From contig NZ_CP006587.1 in the NCBI RefSeq assembly GCF_000737515.1, positions 1,965,001 through 2,029,000 of the forward strand: a stretch of DNA of 64,000 bases, written 5' to 3'. The DNA is from Hymenobacter sp. APR13. GTDB lineage: Bacteria; Bacteroidota; Bacteroidia; Cytophagales; Hymenobacteraceae. This document shows, one piece after another, positions 32,459-41,900 of the stretch. The notes under the pieces are model-generated. The model was not told the DNA's origin. It worked only from the letters and a program-made list of their open reading frames with translations, and did not search any database. Numbering within the stretch: the stretch's first letter is position 1; each line of letters opens with the position of its first letter. The position numbers were made by a program, and so were the translations under genes.

Positions 32459-33832
32459 ATGCTCTTCTACACCGTCATGAAGCCCCTCGTGCAGGTGGCC
32501 CTGCGCGTATTCTTTCGCCGCCTCGAAATCCGCCACCGCGACCGGCTCCAGACCCCGGGGCCGCTGCTGATGGTGAGCAACCACCCCAACACGCTCATGG
32601 ACCCGCTGGTAGTGGCCGCCAACCGCCGCCAGTCCATTGCGTTTCTGGCTAAGAGCACCTTTTTCAAGAACCCGGTGTCGCGGGCGCTGCTGACCTCCGG
32701 CAACTCCATCCCGATTTACCGCCGCCAGGACCTGGAAAGCGGCGCCGAAGCCACTACGCCCGAGCAGCTGGAGGCCCAGAACGAGGCCACTTTCGGCAAG
32801 TGCTACGACTACCTGGGGCGCGGCGGCACGGTCATGATTTTTCCGGAAGGCACCAGCGTGAGCGAGCGGCGCCTGCGGCCCCTCAAAACCGGCGCGGCCC
32901 GCATTGCACTGGGCGCCGAGGCGCGGCACAACTTCACGCTGGGGCTACAGGTGCTGCCGGTGGGCATCAACTACTTCGACCCCCAGCGTTTCCGATCCGA
33001 CGTGCTGGTGAACGTGGCCCCGCCCATCCGGGTGGCCGACTACGCCGACGCCTACCGCCAGGACCCCACCGCTGCCGCCGACCAGCTCACCGAAGACATC
33101 CGGCGGCAGCTGGAGCAGCACCTCGTCATCACCCGCGACGCGGCCGAGGACGAGCTGGTGCAGCAGCTGGAGCGCACCTTCACCGGCCACCTTATCAACG
33201 ACGACCCTCGCACGCTCTACGACAACTTCCAGCTCAGCCGCACGCTGCTGCAGGCCGTGGCCTACTTCGAGAAGCACGACCCCGACCACCTGGGCGAGGT
33301 GCGGGAGAAACTGGCCGCCTACCTTTCGGACCTCAAACGCCTCGGCCTCACCGATGAAGCTCTGGAGCGCACCGGCCGCCCCGACACCCGCGCCTCCCGG
33401 GCCGTGGTGGCGGGCCTGAAGCTGGTGCTGGGGCTGCCCGTGTATCTGTATGGGGTTGTCAACAACTACCTGCCCTACAAGCTGCCCTCGATGGTGGCCA
33501 AACGCGCCACCAAGGAAGTGGAGTTCGTGGCGCCCATCATGCTGGTGGTGGGCATGATTACGTTCAGTGTCGGCTATGCCGCCCAGATTGCGCTGGTGCA
33601 CCACTTCACCCAAGACTGGCGCTGGACGCTGCTTTACGGCCTGAGTCTGGCACCCACCGGCTTCTACGCTCTGTCCTACGCCAACAAGCTGGCCGGCCGG
33701 CTGCGGCGCGTGCGTGCCCTGCGGCTGTTCCGGCAGCAACGCCCCCAGATGGAAAGTTTGCTACGCCAACGGGCTACTATCTTGCGCCTGCTCAGTGAAG
33801 CCCGCGAAGCGTATCTGGCCGGGGGGCAGTAA
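32459..33832 (+). CDS. 1-acyl-glycerol-3-phosphate acyltransferase (PlsC-like) family membrane protein
   Basis: A 457-aa protein. The N-terminal ~220 residues are an acyltransferase domain: motif I NHPNTLMDPL (the NHx4D catalytic pair), motif II IPIYRR and motif III FPEGTSVSE. A helical linker and C-terminal hydrophobic segments (LVLGLPVYLYGVVNNYLPYK, APIMLVVGMITFSVGYA, LYGLSLAPTGFYALSY) follow. It is longer than PlsC (about 250 aa), as is common in a Bacteroidetes subgroup. It acylates a glycerolipid or related acceptor in the membrane. The ATG at 32459 is chosen by motif spacing. Confidence 0.85.
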   Translation: MLFYTVMKPLVQVALRVFFRRLEIRHRDRLQTPGPLLMVSNHPNTLMDPLVVAANRRQSIAFLAKSTFFKNPVSRALLTSGNSIPIYRRQDLESGAEATTPEQLEAQNEATFGKCYDYLGRGGTVMIFPEGTSVSERRLRPLKTGAARIALGAEARHNFTLGLQVLPVGINYFDPQRFRSDVLVNVAPPIRVADYADAYRQDPTAAADQLTEDIRRQLEQHLVITRDAAEDELVQQLERTFTGHLINDDPRTLYDNFQLSRTLLQAVAYFEKHDPDHLGEVREKLAAYLSDLKRLGLTDEALERTGRPDTRASRAVVAGLKLVLGLPVYLYGVVNNYLPYKLPSMVAKRATKEVEFVAPIMLVVGMITFSVGYAAQIALVHHFTQDWRWTLLYGLSLAPTGFYALSYANKLAGRLRRVRALRLFRQQRPQMESLLRQRATILRLLSEAREAYLAGGQ

Positions 33833-33866
33833 GACCGGACGCCTTGCTCCGCCGACTTCGTGCCGC

Positions 33867-34493
33867 CTAAAACTCGGCCTTCACCCCCAGCCCCAGCGTG
33901 AGGATATCAATGGGGCTGAGGGAGCGGAAGTTACCGTTGGCAACGTAGCTGACTAAATACAGGTCGTTGGTGCCCAACTCATAGTACGCTGACACGCGGC
34001 GCGAGCGGCCGGCCGCCGATGTGGGCCGGTTGTAGGTCAGCCGCCCGCCTAGCAGCACACCCACGCGGGTGTTTCGGGAAAACCAATAGTAGCCTTTAGT
34101 GTACTGGTCTTCTTCACCATCATTGATGACGCCGTGCGTGTAGCCTACGTAGGGCCCGAAGGTGAGAGGCCGCAGCGTCAGTTTTTCGCTTAGCGGGACG
34201 GTGTAGGGAGTATATAGCAGCTTGAGTGTGGCAATAGACAGGGCCGAACCAGCGTACTTTTTGGGCACGTAGCCCACCAGTACATCGGCCTCCATCCGGT
34301 CGCGCCAGAAGCTGTATCCCACCCCGCCGGCCACCATGCCCATACCCCCGGCCGTCTGCAGAATGAGGTGGCGAGGCCGAAACCAGGGACGCGGCGCCAC
34401 AGCATCGGGGTTGGACGTGTCAGGTGAGGTCTGGGCCAGAGCAGGGCCCGCCAGCAGCACAGCACTCAGCAGCGGAAATAGCAGGTGGCGCAT
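33867..34493 (-). CDS. hypothetical outer membrane protein, beta-rich
   Basis: A 208-aa protein with a signal peptide (cleavage after ALA near residue 20). The mature part is strand-rich and Gly/Tyr-rich (GGMGMVAGGVGYSFW, FGPYVGYTHGV, GVLLGGRLTYN) and ends in Phe (LGLGVKAEF), as beta-barrel proteins do. Its start codon overlaps the stop of the upstream phosphoesterase gene (ATGA), so the two are translationally coupled. No family recognised. Confidence 0.65.
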   Translation of the reverse strand: MRHLLFPLLSAVLLAGPALAQTSPDTSNPDAVAPRPWFRPRHLILQTAGGMGMVAGGVGYSFWRDRMEADVLVGYVPKKYAGSALSIATLKLLYTPYTVPLSEKLTLRPLTFGPYVGYTHGVINDGEEDQYTKGYYWFSRNTRVGVLLGGRLTYNRPTSAAGRSRRVSAYYELGTNDLYLVSYVANGNFRSLSPIDILTLGLGVKAEF

Positions 34494-35338
34494 CAGAAAC
34501 TTACTTTTTTCAGCCGGAACTGCGGCTCGTCATTGTCGTCGTTCCAAAGCGTAACGATCAGGTACTCATTACGCTCAAACGACGCCGAATTGATATAAGT
34601 CACGCCGTCCTCGAAGGGCTGACCAATGCTGTAGCTGTGGCGGTGGCCATTCAGCTCGAAAGCCAGCTTAGGTGCCTCGGCCAGGGTGCGGGTGTAAGCA
34701 GGCGTCAGGTTTTGGTCGAAGTCGAAATCCTGCGGCGGCACGTGCGACATCACCACTTGGCGCCGGGCACCCTGCAGGTCCTGCACCTGGGCCTGCAGCC
34801 ACGGCACATCCGGAATGCGGCCATTGAAGTTGTATTCGCGGCTGTTGGTATCCACGAAGGTGAACTTGGTGTCGCCGTACACAAACGAGTAGTTCAAAGC
34901 CCCGAACGTCTGCTGGTAAGCGGCGCGGCCGTTGCCCACGTGGTCGTGGTTGCCGATAACGGTGAGGTAGGGGATGGTGAGGCGGTTTAAGCGCTCGGCC
35001 ACCCAGCGCATCTCGCGGTTCAGCCCGAAGTCGGAAATGTCGCCAGCCACCACCATCAATGACACGCCCGGCTGCTGGTTCACACTGGTCACCAGCGCCT
35101 CTACCTCGTTGTAGAAGCGCTGCGAGTCGCCGGTGAACACAAAGCGTAGGGTATCGCCGGGCGGCAACGGCTTTGCGGCCAGCTTGTCGAGGTTTTTCTG
35201 GGTGAGGCTGGTCAGGTCTTCCGGCCCCCGGAAGTCGTTGGGGCTGAATTCCAGCAGCTCACAGCCGCTGAACAGCACAGTAGCGGCGGCCGCCAGACTC
35301 AGGCGGCGCCAGGAAGAGAAAGTAGAGAAAGAAGCCAT
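34493..35338 (-). CDS. calcineurin-like metallophosphoesterase lipoprotein
   Basis: A 281-aa protein with a lipoprotein signal ending LFSGC (about residue 26). Metal-binding motifs: FTGDSQ (usual DxH; Gln/Ser variant), GDISDFG, GNHDHVG, SHVPP and GHRHSY. The spacing is that of calcineurin-like phosphoesterases. It is probably a periplasm-facing phosphohydrolase of unknown substrate. The ATG at 35338 gives the signal peptide directly. Coupled by ATGA overlap to the beta-barrel gene downstream. Confidence 0.85.
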   Translation of the reverse strand: MASFSTFSSWRRLSLAAAATVLFSGCELLEFSPNDFRGPEDLTSLTQKNLDKLAAKPLPPGDTLRFVFTGDSQRFYNEVEALVTSVNQQPGVSLMVVAGDISDFGLNREMRWVAERLNRLTIPYLTVIGNHDHVGNGRAAYQQTFGALNYSFVYGDTKFTFVDTNSREYNFNGRIPDVPWLQAQVQDLQGARRQVVMSHVPPQDFDFDQNLTPAYTRTLAEAPKLAFELNGHRHSYSIGQPFEDGVTYINSASFERNEYLIVTLWNDDNDEPQFRLKKVSF

Positions 35339-35576
35339 ACAAAGCGCCCACACAGGCAAAACAGCACAATGGCGCGCCAATGGCGCCGAAGTGCATATAC
35401 TGTGTGGGCGCCCCGGTGGTTTTCGATATTCCCGCCTGAAACCCTGCGAAGGGCTTATGGCGGCCACTGCGTTTCCGGCGGGTCACGTTTGGCGGCCCCG
35501 TGGCGGGCCAAAACGAGGCCGGCGGCCTCCCCGAAGAAATTTCGCGTTTCCGGCGGCCGGGGTCCGGTTCGGGCCG

Positions 35577-37232
35577 CTATTCGTCGAGGTACTGGTGCAC
35601 AAACTTGATGGCCATGCTGCCTTCGCCCACCGCCGAGGCCACGCGGGCCATGGCCCCGGCCCGGCTGTCGCCGGCCGCGAATACGCCGGGCACGCAGGTT
35701 TCCAGCAGGTAGGGCTCGCGCGAATGTTTCCAGGCGGTGGCGTAGCGCGGGTCCGTCACCAGGTCGCGGCCGGTCAGCAGGAAGCCTTTGCCGTCGCAGA
35801 GCACCGTCTGGCACACCCACTCGGTGCTGGGCTTGGCCCCGATGAACACGAACAGCGCCCGGGCCGGCACCTGCCGCAGCTCGCCGCGGCTTTTCAGCAC
35901 CACGGCCTCCAGGTGGTCCTGCCCGCATACTTCGGCCACCTCCGTGAAGGGCAGAATCTCGATGTTGGGCGTGTGGGCAATCTGCTCAATCAGGTAGGCC
36001 GACATCGATGCCGCTAGGCTTTCGCCCCGGATGACGATGCCCACCCGCCGGGCATAGGTGGCCAAGTACATGGCCGCCTGCCCCGCCGAGTTGCCGCCGC
36101 CCACGATGTACACGTCCTGCTCGTCGCAGGAGCGGGCCTCGGTGCGGGCGGCGCCGTAGTACACGCCGGCCCCGCTCAGGCGGTGCATACCGGGCACCTC
36201 CAGGGTGCGGTAGCTGACGCCGGTGGTGAGCACCACGGCGCGGGTGCGCACGGTGCTGCCGTCGCTGAGGGTGAGGACTTTGTAGCCGTCCTGCACGCAC
36301 AGCTCGGTCACCTCACGCGGGGCCAGAAACTCGGCCCCGAGGCGCACGGCCTGGGCCCAGGCCCGGTGCGCCAGCTCGGCCCCGCTCAGCCCCGTCGGGA
36401 AGCCCAGGTAGTTTTCGATGCGAGATGAGGTTCCGGCTTGTCCGCCAGGAGTTTGTCGCTCGATGATGAGCGTTTTCAGGCCCTCGGAAGCGCCATACAC
36501 CGCCGCCGCCAGCCCCGAGGGCCCCGCCCCGATTACCACCACATCGTACAGTTCTTGGGTGGCCTGGGTGGTGAGGCCGATGCGGGTGGCTACCTCGGTG
36601 GCGGTGGGTCGGGCCAGCGCGGTGCCATCTTCCAGCACCACCACGGGCAGGTCGGCGGCGGCCAGGTTTTTGGCTGAAAGCAGGGCCTGGGCGTCGGGGT
36701 TGGTTTCGAAGTCCAGCCACTGATACGCCACCATGTAGCCGGCCAGAAAGTCCTTGAGGTCGTGCGAGAGCGGCGACCATTGGAACCCCACCAGCCGCAC
36801 GCCCTTGAAGCGCGGCCGGTGCGTGGCCCGCCAAGCCCCCAGTAAATCGTGCAGGGTGGGGTAGAGCAGCTGCTGGGGCGGGTCCCAGGGCTTCATCAGG
36901 TAGTGGTCGAGGCGGGCGTTGTTGATGGCCCGGATGGCAGCTTCGGTGTCGGCGTAGGCCGTGAGCAGCACTCGCTTGGCGTCCGGAAACAGGGTGCGGG
37001 CCTCGGCCAGCAGCTCCACGCCTTCCAGGCCGGGCATGCGCTGGTCGGCCAGAATCAGGGCCACTTCCTCTTCGCGGGCCAGCAGCTCGCGTAGGGTTTC
37101 CAGGGCCTCCTCACCCGAAGCTGCCCGCAGAATCCGGTAGTCCTGCCGGAACTCGGCCCGCAAATCCCGGTCGATGGCATTGAGCACCTGCGCATCATCG
37201 TCCACGGTCAGAATAATCGGTTTCTTGTCCAT
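35577..37232 (-). CDS. response regulator receiver fused to a thioredoxin reductase-like flavoprotein
   Basis: A 551-aa fusion. Residues 1-~125 are a receiver domain (acidic DDD at 11-13, phospho-acceptor Asp63 in LADQRMPG, Lys114 in LMKPW). Residues ~140-225 are a glutaredoxin-like domain without cysteines (GVRLVGFQWSPLSHDLKDFL). From ~228 on it is a thioredoxin reductase-type flavoprotein: FAD site VVVIGAGPSG, NAD(P)H site VYIVGGGNSAGQAA and C-terminal FAD block GVFAAGDSRAG. The redox CxxC of TrxR is absent; that region reads VYYGAARTEA. So phosphorylation may control a flavin oxidoreductase that is not a disulfide reductase. A sensor kinase lies immediately upstream. Confidence 0.87.
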   Translation of the reverse strand: MDKKPIILTVDDDAQVLNAIDRDLRAEFRQDYRILRAASGEEALETLRELLAREEEVALILADQRMPGLEGVELLAEARTLFPDAKRVLLTAYADTEAAIRAINNARLDHYLMKPWDPPQQLLYPTLHDLLGAWRATHRPRFKGVRLVGFQWSPLSHDLKDFLAGYMVAYQWLDFETNPDAQALLSAKNLAAADLPVVVLEDGTALARPTATEVATRIGLTTQATQELYDVVVIGAGPSGLAAAVYGASEGLKTLIIERQTPGGQAGTSSRIENYLGFPTGLSGAELAHRAWAQAVRLGAEFLAPREVTELCVQDGYKVLTLSDGSTVRTRAVVLTTGVSYRTLEVPGMHRLSGAGVYYGAARTEARSCDEQDVYIVGGGNSAGQAAMYLATYARRVGIVIRGESLAASMSAYLIEQIAHTPNIEILPFTEVAEVCGQDHLEAVVLKSRGELRQVPARALFVFIGAKPSTEWVCQTVLCDGKGFLLTGRDLVTDPRYATAWKHSREPYLLETCVPGVFAAGDSRAGAMARVASAVGEGSMAIKFVHQYLDE

Positions 37233-37260
37233 GTGGGGGAGAGTATCTGAGTAGTAGTCA

Positions 37261-37335
37261 GTAGCGCGAACTTTGTAGTTCGCGGCCCCGCGCCGGCAGA
37301 ATGGTCGGGGCGGGGTCAGCAAAGTTCGCGCTACC
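37261..37335. repeat. inverted repeat of the 'GTAGCGCGAACTTTG' family
   Basis: The left part GTAGCGCGAACTTTGTAGTTCGCG (37261-37284) is itself palindromic; the right part CAAAGTTCGCGCTAC (37320-37334) is complementary to it. It lies between the two-component genes and is the same element type as 52971-53055. Confidence 0.75.
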
Positions 37336-37412
37336 GGCCTGCTGCACAACAATGAAAAAAACGAGTAGCGGTGCCTGAATAACTTACTCAGTTACTCCCC
37401 TACTCAGCTACT

Positions 37413-38798
37413 CTACGCCGGCAGCCAGACGCAGAACTCGGTGTGGCCGGGCGCGGAGCTTACTTCCAGCTTGCCGCCGTGGGTTTCTACGGTGCGCAGC
37501 GCAATATCGAGGCCCAGGCCGGAGCCTTCGCCGGCCGGCTTGGTGGTGAAGAACGGCTCCAGCACCCGCGGCAGAATCTCGGGCGGAATGCCGGGCCCGT
37601 TGTCGATGACGAACACCCGCACGAAGTCGCCTTCCAGCAGCGTGCGGAGCGTGATTTCGCCACCCGGCGGCAAAGCGGAAATGGCGTTGTCGAGCAGGTT
37701 GGTCCAGACCTGGTTGAGGCTGCTGACCTGCCCGCGCACCGGCGGCAGGCCGGGGGCATAGTCGCGCCGGAGCTGGATGTTTTTTTCGCGCAACGCGAAG
37801 CCCAGCATATTCACGGTGCTGTCGAGGCCGGCGTGCACGTCCAGGGGCGCGAAGTCGGCGGCGCGGTCCATGTGGGAGTAGGTTTTCACGTTGTGCACCA
37901 GCGTGCTGATGCGGCCGCCGGCTTCCTGCACGTCGTGCACGAGGCGCAGCGAGGCCAGCTTGGCTTCCAGCCAGGCCAGCGCGGCCGGGCGGGCGGCTGT
38001 CGGCAGATCAGCTACCGCTGCGGTCAGCTGCGTTGCGGTGAGGCCCGCGTTCAGTAAGCCCTCCACCAACGCATATGGGTCGGGCACCTGCTGCTCGTCC
38101 AGCCAGCTCAGCAGCTCGTCTTCGCGGTCGGCGCGGGCCAGGCCGGAGAGGGGTGGGCCGTCGGCCGCCGGGGCCAGGGCGAGGGTGGTGAGGCGGTCGA
38201 GGGCGGCAGGGTCGGGGCAGTGCTGCAGCAGGTCGCGCATCAGCGTGGGCGAGGCGCGCAGGTGCTGGTTGAGGGCCTCAGCGGCCCGCACGATGGCGGC
38301 GGCGGGGTTGTTGAGCTCGTGCGCCAAACCCGCCGAGAGCTTGCCCAGGGCCCGCAGCTTGTCGTCGCGCTCCTGGCCGCGGGCTTCCAGGCGGGCCCGG
38401 TCGCTCATCAAGGCCACCAGCCGCTGCACCAGCTCGGGGCTTACCTGCTCCAGCTCCGGAAACAGGTCGCGGTGCAGGGTGTAAACCACCACCTGCCCCA
38501 CGGCCACGCCCCGGGCCTTGATGGTCTGCATGCGCGAGTAGGGCAGCACCCCGCTGATCTGGCCGGTATCGAGGCGGAAGGCGGGCTCGGGCTGGCCGTT
38601 GCGGGCCACATAGAACTGCAGGCTGCCCTGCAGCAGCACCAGCATCAGCTCGGCGGGCATGCCGGGCTCCACCACAGTTTCGTTGGGGGCAAACTCGCGC
38701 CGCTCGCCGTGGGCGAGTAGCCAGTCCAGCACAGCAGCGGGTAGGCCCTCCAGCGTCGGCACCACGGAGAAATCGGCAGGGGTCAGGTCGGCAGCCAT
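37413..38798 (-). CDS. sensor histidine kinase with N-terminal cyclic nucleotide-binding-like domain
   Basis: A 461-aa soluble kinase. The N-terminal ~125 residues resemble a cNMP-binding fold (EFAPNETVVEPGMPAELMLVLLQGSLQFYV). The H-box is KLSAGLAHELNNPAA with phospho-acceptor His160. An unusual ~130-residue helical insert precedes the HATPase domain (N box NLLDNAISAL, G1 DNGPGI, G2 GEGSGLGLD). No membrane segment, so the signal is cytoplasmic. It is the likely partner of the receiver-flavoprotein fusion downstream (180 bp apart, same strand). Confidence 0.85.
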   Translation of the reverse strand: MAADLTPADFSVVPTLEGLPAAVLDWLLAHGERREFAPNETVVEPGMPAELMLVLLQGSLQFYVARNGQPEPAFRLDTGQISGVLPYSRMQTIKARGVAVGQVVVYTLHRDLFPELEQVSPELVQRLVALMSDRARLEARGQERDDKLRALGKLSAGLAHELNNPAAAIVRAAEALNQHLRASPTLMRDLLQHCPDPAALDRLTTLALAPAADGPPLSGLARADREDELLSWLDEQQVPDPYALVEGLLNAGLTATQLTAAVADLPTAARPAALAWLEAKLASLRLVHDVQEAGGRISTLVHNVKTYSHMDRAADFAPLDVHAGLDSTVNMLGFALREKNIQLRRDYAPGLPPVRGQVSSLNQVWTNLLDNAISALPPGGEITLRTLLEGDFVRVFVIDNGPGIPPEILPRVLEPFFTTKPAGEGSGLGLDIALRTVETHGGKLEVSSAPGHTEFCVWLPA

Positions 38799-38852
38799 GG
38801 CAGAAAGGGGGAAAAGCGAAGCAGGCAGGCAAGTTTCCGACTATTCTTCAAC

Positions 38853-38886
38853 AAAGAAAGCGCCCCCCAGACGGGAGGCGCTTTCC
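38853..38886 (-). terminator. terminator after the subtilisin-like gene
   Basis: GAAAGCGCC.. and ..GGCGCTTTC form the stem, with a T-rich run on the minus strand after it. It lies between the protease stop (38935) and the kinase start (38798). Confidence 0.65.
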
Positions 38887-38934
38887 GGCAGACGCGCCAA
38901 CGCGCGGATTACTTTAAGGGAAGCCGAACGTCGC

Positions 38935-41900
38935 TTACTTCACCACTTTTAGCTGCTGGGTGCCGGCGCTGGTGCGCAGGCGCAGCGTGTACACGCCGGC
39001 CGGCAGGCTGCCGGTGGCCAGCGTGTGCTGCTGGGCGCCAGCGCGCAGCAGCACGGCTTCTTCGCGCACGGTGCGGCCCAGGGCGTCGAGCAGCTGCAGC
39101 GTGGCGGCACCGGCTTTGGTGGGGGCCAGCTGCACGGTCAGCTCCTGCGAGAAAGGCACCGGATAGGCGCTCAGCAAGCCCAGGTTAGTCTGGCGGCTGG
39201 CATTGCCCAGCACCTGCAGGGCGCGCAGGCGCACATTGGTCAGGTAGAGGTTGTTGCCGTAGTCGTTGAGGTTGGCGAAGCGCACCAGCACGTTGGCCGG
39301 GCGCGTGCCGCCGGCCGTCAGCAGGCCGGGCAGGTCCACGGTTTCCTGGCGCCAGTCGGCAGGCCGGGAAGGCTCCCACTCATTGGTGTCGAAGCCGGGC
39401 ACCGTGGCCAGGGCCGTGCCGCGCTTCAGGTAGCCCGTGGGCTGGAATGTGGCGCCGCAGTCGGTGCTCATATCCACCCGGATACCGTCAAAGTACGCCG
39501 CGCTGTAGGCCGCATACGCCACCCAGAACGTCAGGCGGACGGTGTTGGCGGTGACGGGCACCGTGCTCAGGTTCAGCGGGGGCGTAATCAGGTAGTCTTC
39601 GGCGCCGCGGGCCGAGTTGGCGTAGTCGTTGGCCATGGGCACCGGCCGCGCCACCGAGTCGGGGCCCGGGAGGATGGAGCCGCTCAGCTGCCAGCGGAAG
39701 TTGGACGTGGCGCTGGGGTTGACCACCTGCCAGCCGGCGGGCGGGAAAGTGCTGGTGCGGAAATTCTGCACCACCGGCAGCGGGTCGCCGGTAGTCACGT
39801 TGATGAGGGCCGGCCGGGTGGCCGTGGTGGGGCCGTAGCTGTTGCTGGCCAGCAGCGTGACGCTGTAGGTGCCGGGCGTAGCAAACTGCAGCTGCGGATT
39901 CTGCGAACTGGCGCTGGTGCCGCCTACAAACGTGACGCCCGCGCTGGGCGAAACCGACCACGTCCAGCTGGTTGGGAACGACTGGCTCTGGTCGGTGAGC
40001 GTGACGGGCACGCCGGGGCAGACCAGCGTACGGCTGGCTTCAAACGCAATGAGGGGCGGGCCGGGACAGTTGAAGATGCGCGCCGGCTGGTTGAGGGCGC
40101 GGGTGCGGCGGCTGCGCAGCCCGTCGGAGGCCCGGATGGCGCGCACCGCGTACCACTGCTCGGCGCCGTAGCCCAGGCCCGGCAGAATCACGGAAGTGCG
40201 CGTCACGGTTGTCACGGAGTCCATGTACTCAGCACCCAGCTTATATACAATGTAGGCCGAGGCCGTAGCCAGCGTGTCCCACTGCAGCTTCACCTCGTTC
40301 TGGCACACGTAGCCCAGGCGCAGGTTGCCGGGCAAGGCCGATACAGTAAGCGGCACCACCGACTGGCTGCTGGTCGTGCCGCGCGTTACGCGCACTTTCA
40401 CGCGGCCCGAGGCCACGCCGGCCGGTACCGTCCAGTCGAAGTGGCGGGTGGTGGCGGCGACGGTGCTGGAAATCGGGAGCCAGGTGGTGCCGTTGTCGGT
40501 GCTGTAGTCCAGCGCAAACGTGCCGGAGCCGGCCGGGGCATCCCAGCGGATTACTTCGTTTTCGCCGGGCACGAAGCCTTCCCCGCCCAGCGGGTAGGTC
40601 AGCTCCACGCCGTCTTCGAGGTAGCTATACACCAGGTAGTAGGTCTGGGGGCCCTGGGGCACCGCCGCGCCGCGTACGGTCACGGTGTAGGTGCCGGCGG
40701 CGGGGTCGGCCACGGTCACCTGCTCCACGTTGTTGAGCGAGTCGAGGCCGCGCACGGCGTTGGCGTTGAGCTGGGCCACGGTGGGCCGGTGGTCGAGCAC
40801 CCAGGGCTGGTAGGTGGTGCCGCCGGGCAGCGCCACCTGCATGTTCAGGTCGTTGATGAGGTTTTCGGTGGAGTTGATGGCGCCCTCATAGTCGTGCCAG
40901 TACACCATCACGCGCAGCTCCTTCTTGCCGGCCGGCACCGCAATGGTGTGGGTGCGGGCCTGGCCCGTCGTCAGGGAGTCCTTCAGATACGTGCGCTGCT
41001 CCAGCACGCGCACGGCCCGCAGCGCATTCACGCGGCCGTAGCCGAAGCGGAAGTCGGGGCCGGGGTTGCCGAGGTCTTCGGCGGTGTTCATCAGGGCCGC
41101 TTTCAGCAGGGCGCCGGGCGCTTCCTGCTGGTTGTTGAGGCTGCGGTAGGCCTGCACCAGCTGGGCCGTGACGCCGGCCACGCCGGGCGCCGCCATGCTG
41201 GTACCCGTAAATACGGCGTAGGTGTTGGGGTCGACGGTGGACGTAACGCTGGTGCCCACGGCGCACACGTCGGGCTTGATGCGGCCGTCCTTGGCCGGGC
41301 CGCGGCTGCTGGAGCCAGCCAGCGCGTCGGTGTACGTCACGTTGCCCACGGTAATCACGTTCTTGCCCATCTTGTGGCCGCCCGTGATGTTGCCCCAGCC
41401 CGCCCCGGCCCCATAGCCAAAGTCAGAAGTGCCGGAGTTGCCCGACGAAAACACGTGCAGCAGGTAGGGCCGCTGGCGCGTCTGCTGGTCCACGGTGCGC
41501 GTGAAGCTGGTGTAGCCGGTGTTGTTGCCGTCGCCGTAGCTGGAGTTGGTCACGCGCATCTTGCGGGCGCCAGCGTAGGCGGCGGGGGTGTTGGTGAGGT
41601 TGCCGGGGTAGGAGAAGTATTGGTTGAAAGCGCCCGTGGCGTTGCCGCGTACCCGCGGGTCGGCGTTGCCGGCGCCCATGATGATGCCGGCCACATGGTC
41701 GCCGTGGTTGCCGCCGCTGGCCCCGGCCGCGCTCTGGTCGAAGCGGCCCTGGTAGTCGATGTGCGGCCCGATGCGGCCGTCGTCGCCGTGGCCCACGGTC
41801 ACGCCGCGCCCGTCGTAGTGGCGGCCGGCGCCGTAGTCGGTGCTGATGGCGTTAGCGCGGTGGTCGGTGCGGCCCCGGAAGTTTTCGGGCTCAGCGGGCG

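Noticed and set aside
35577..37232. Thioredoxin reductase
   Set aside because: FAD and NAD(P)H motifs fit, but the CxxC is absent and a receiver domain is fused in front; called a receiver-flavoprotein fusion instead.
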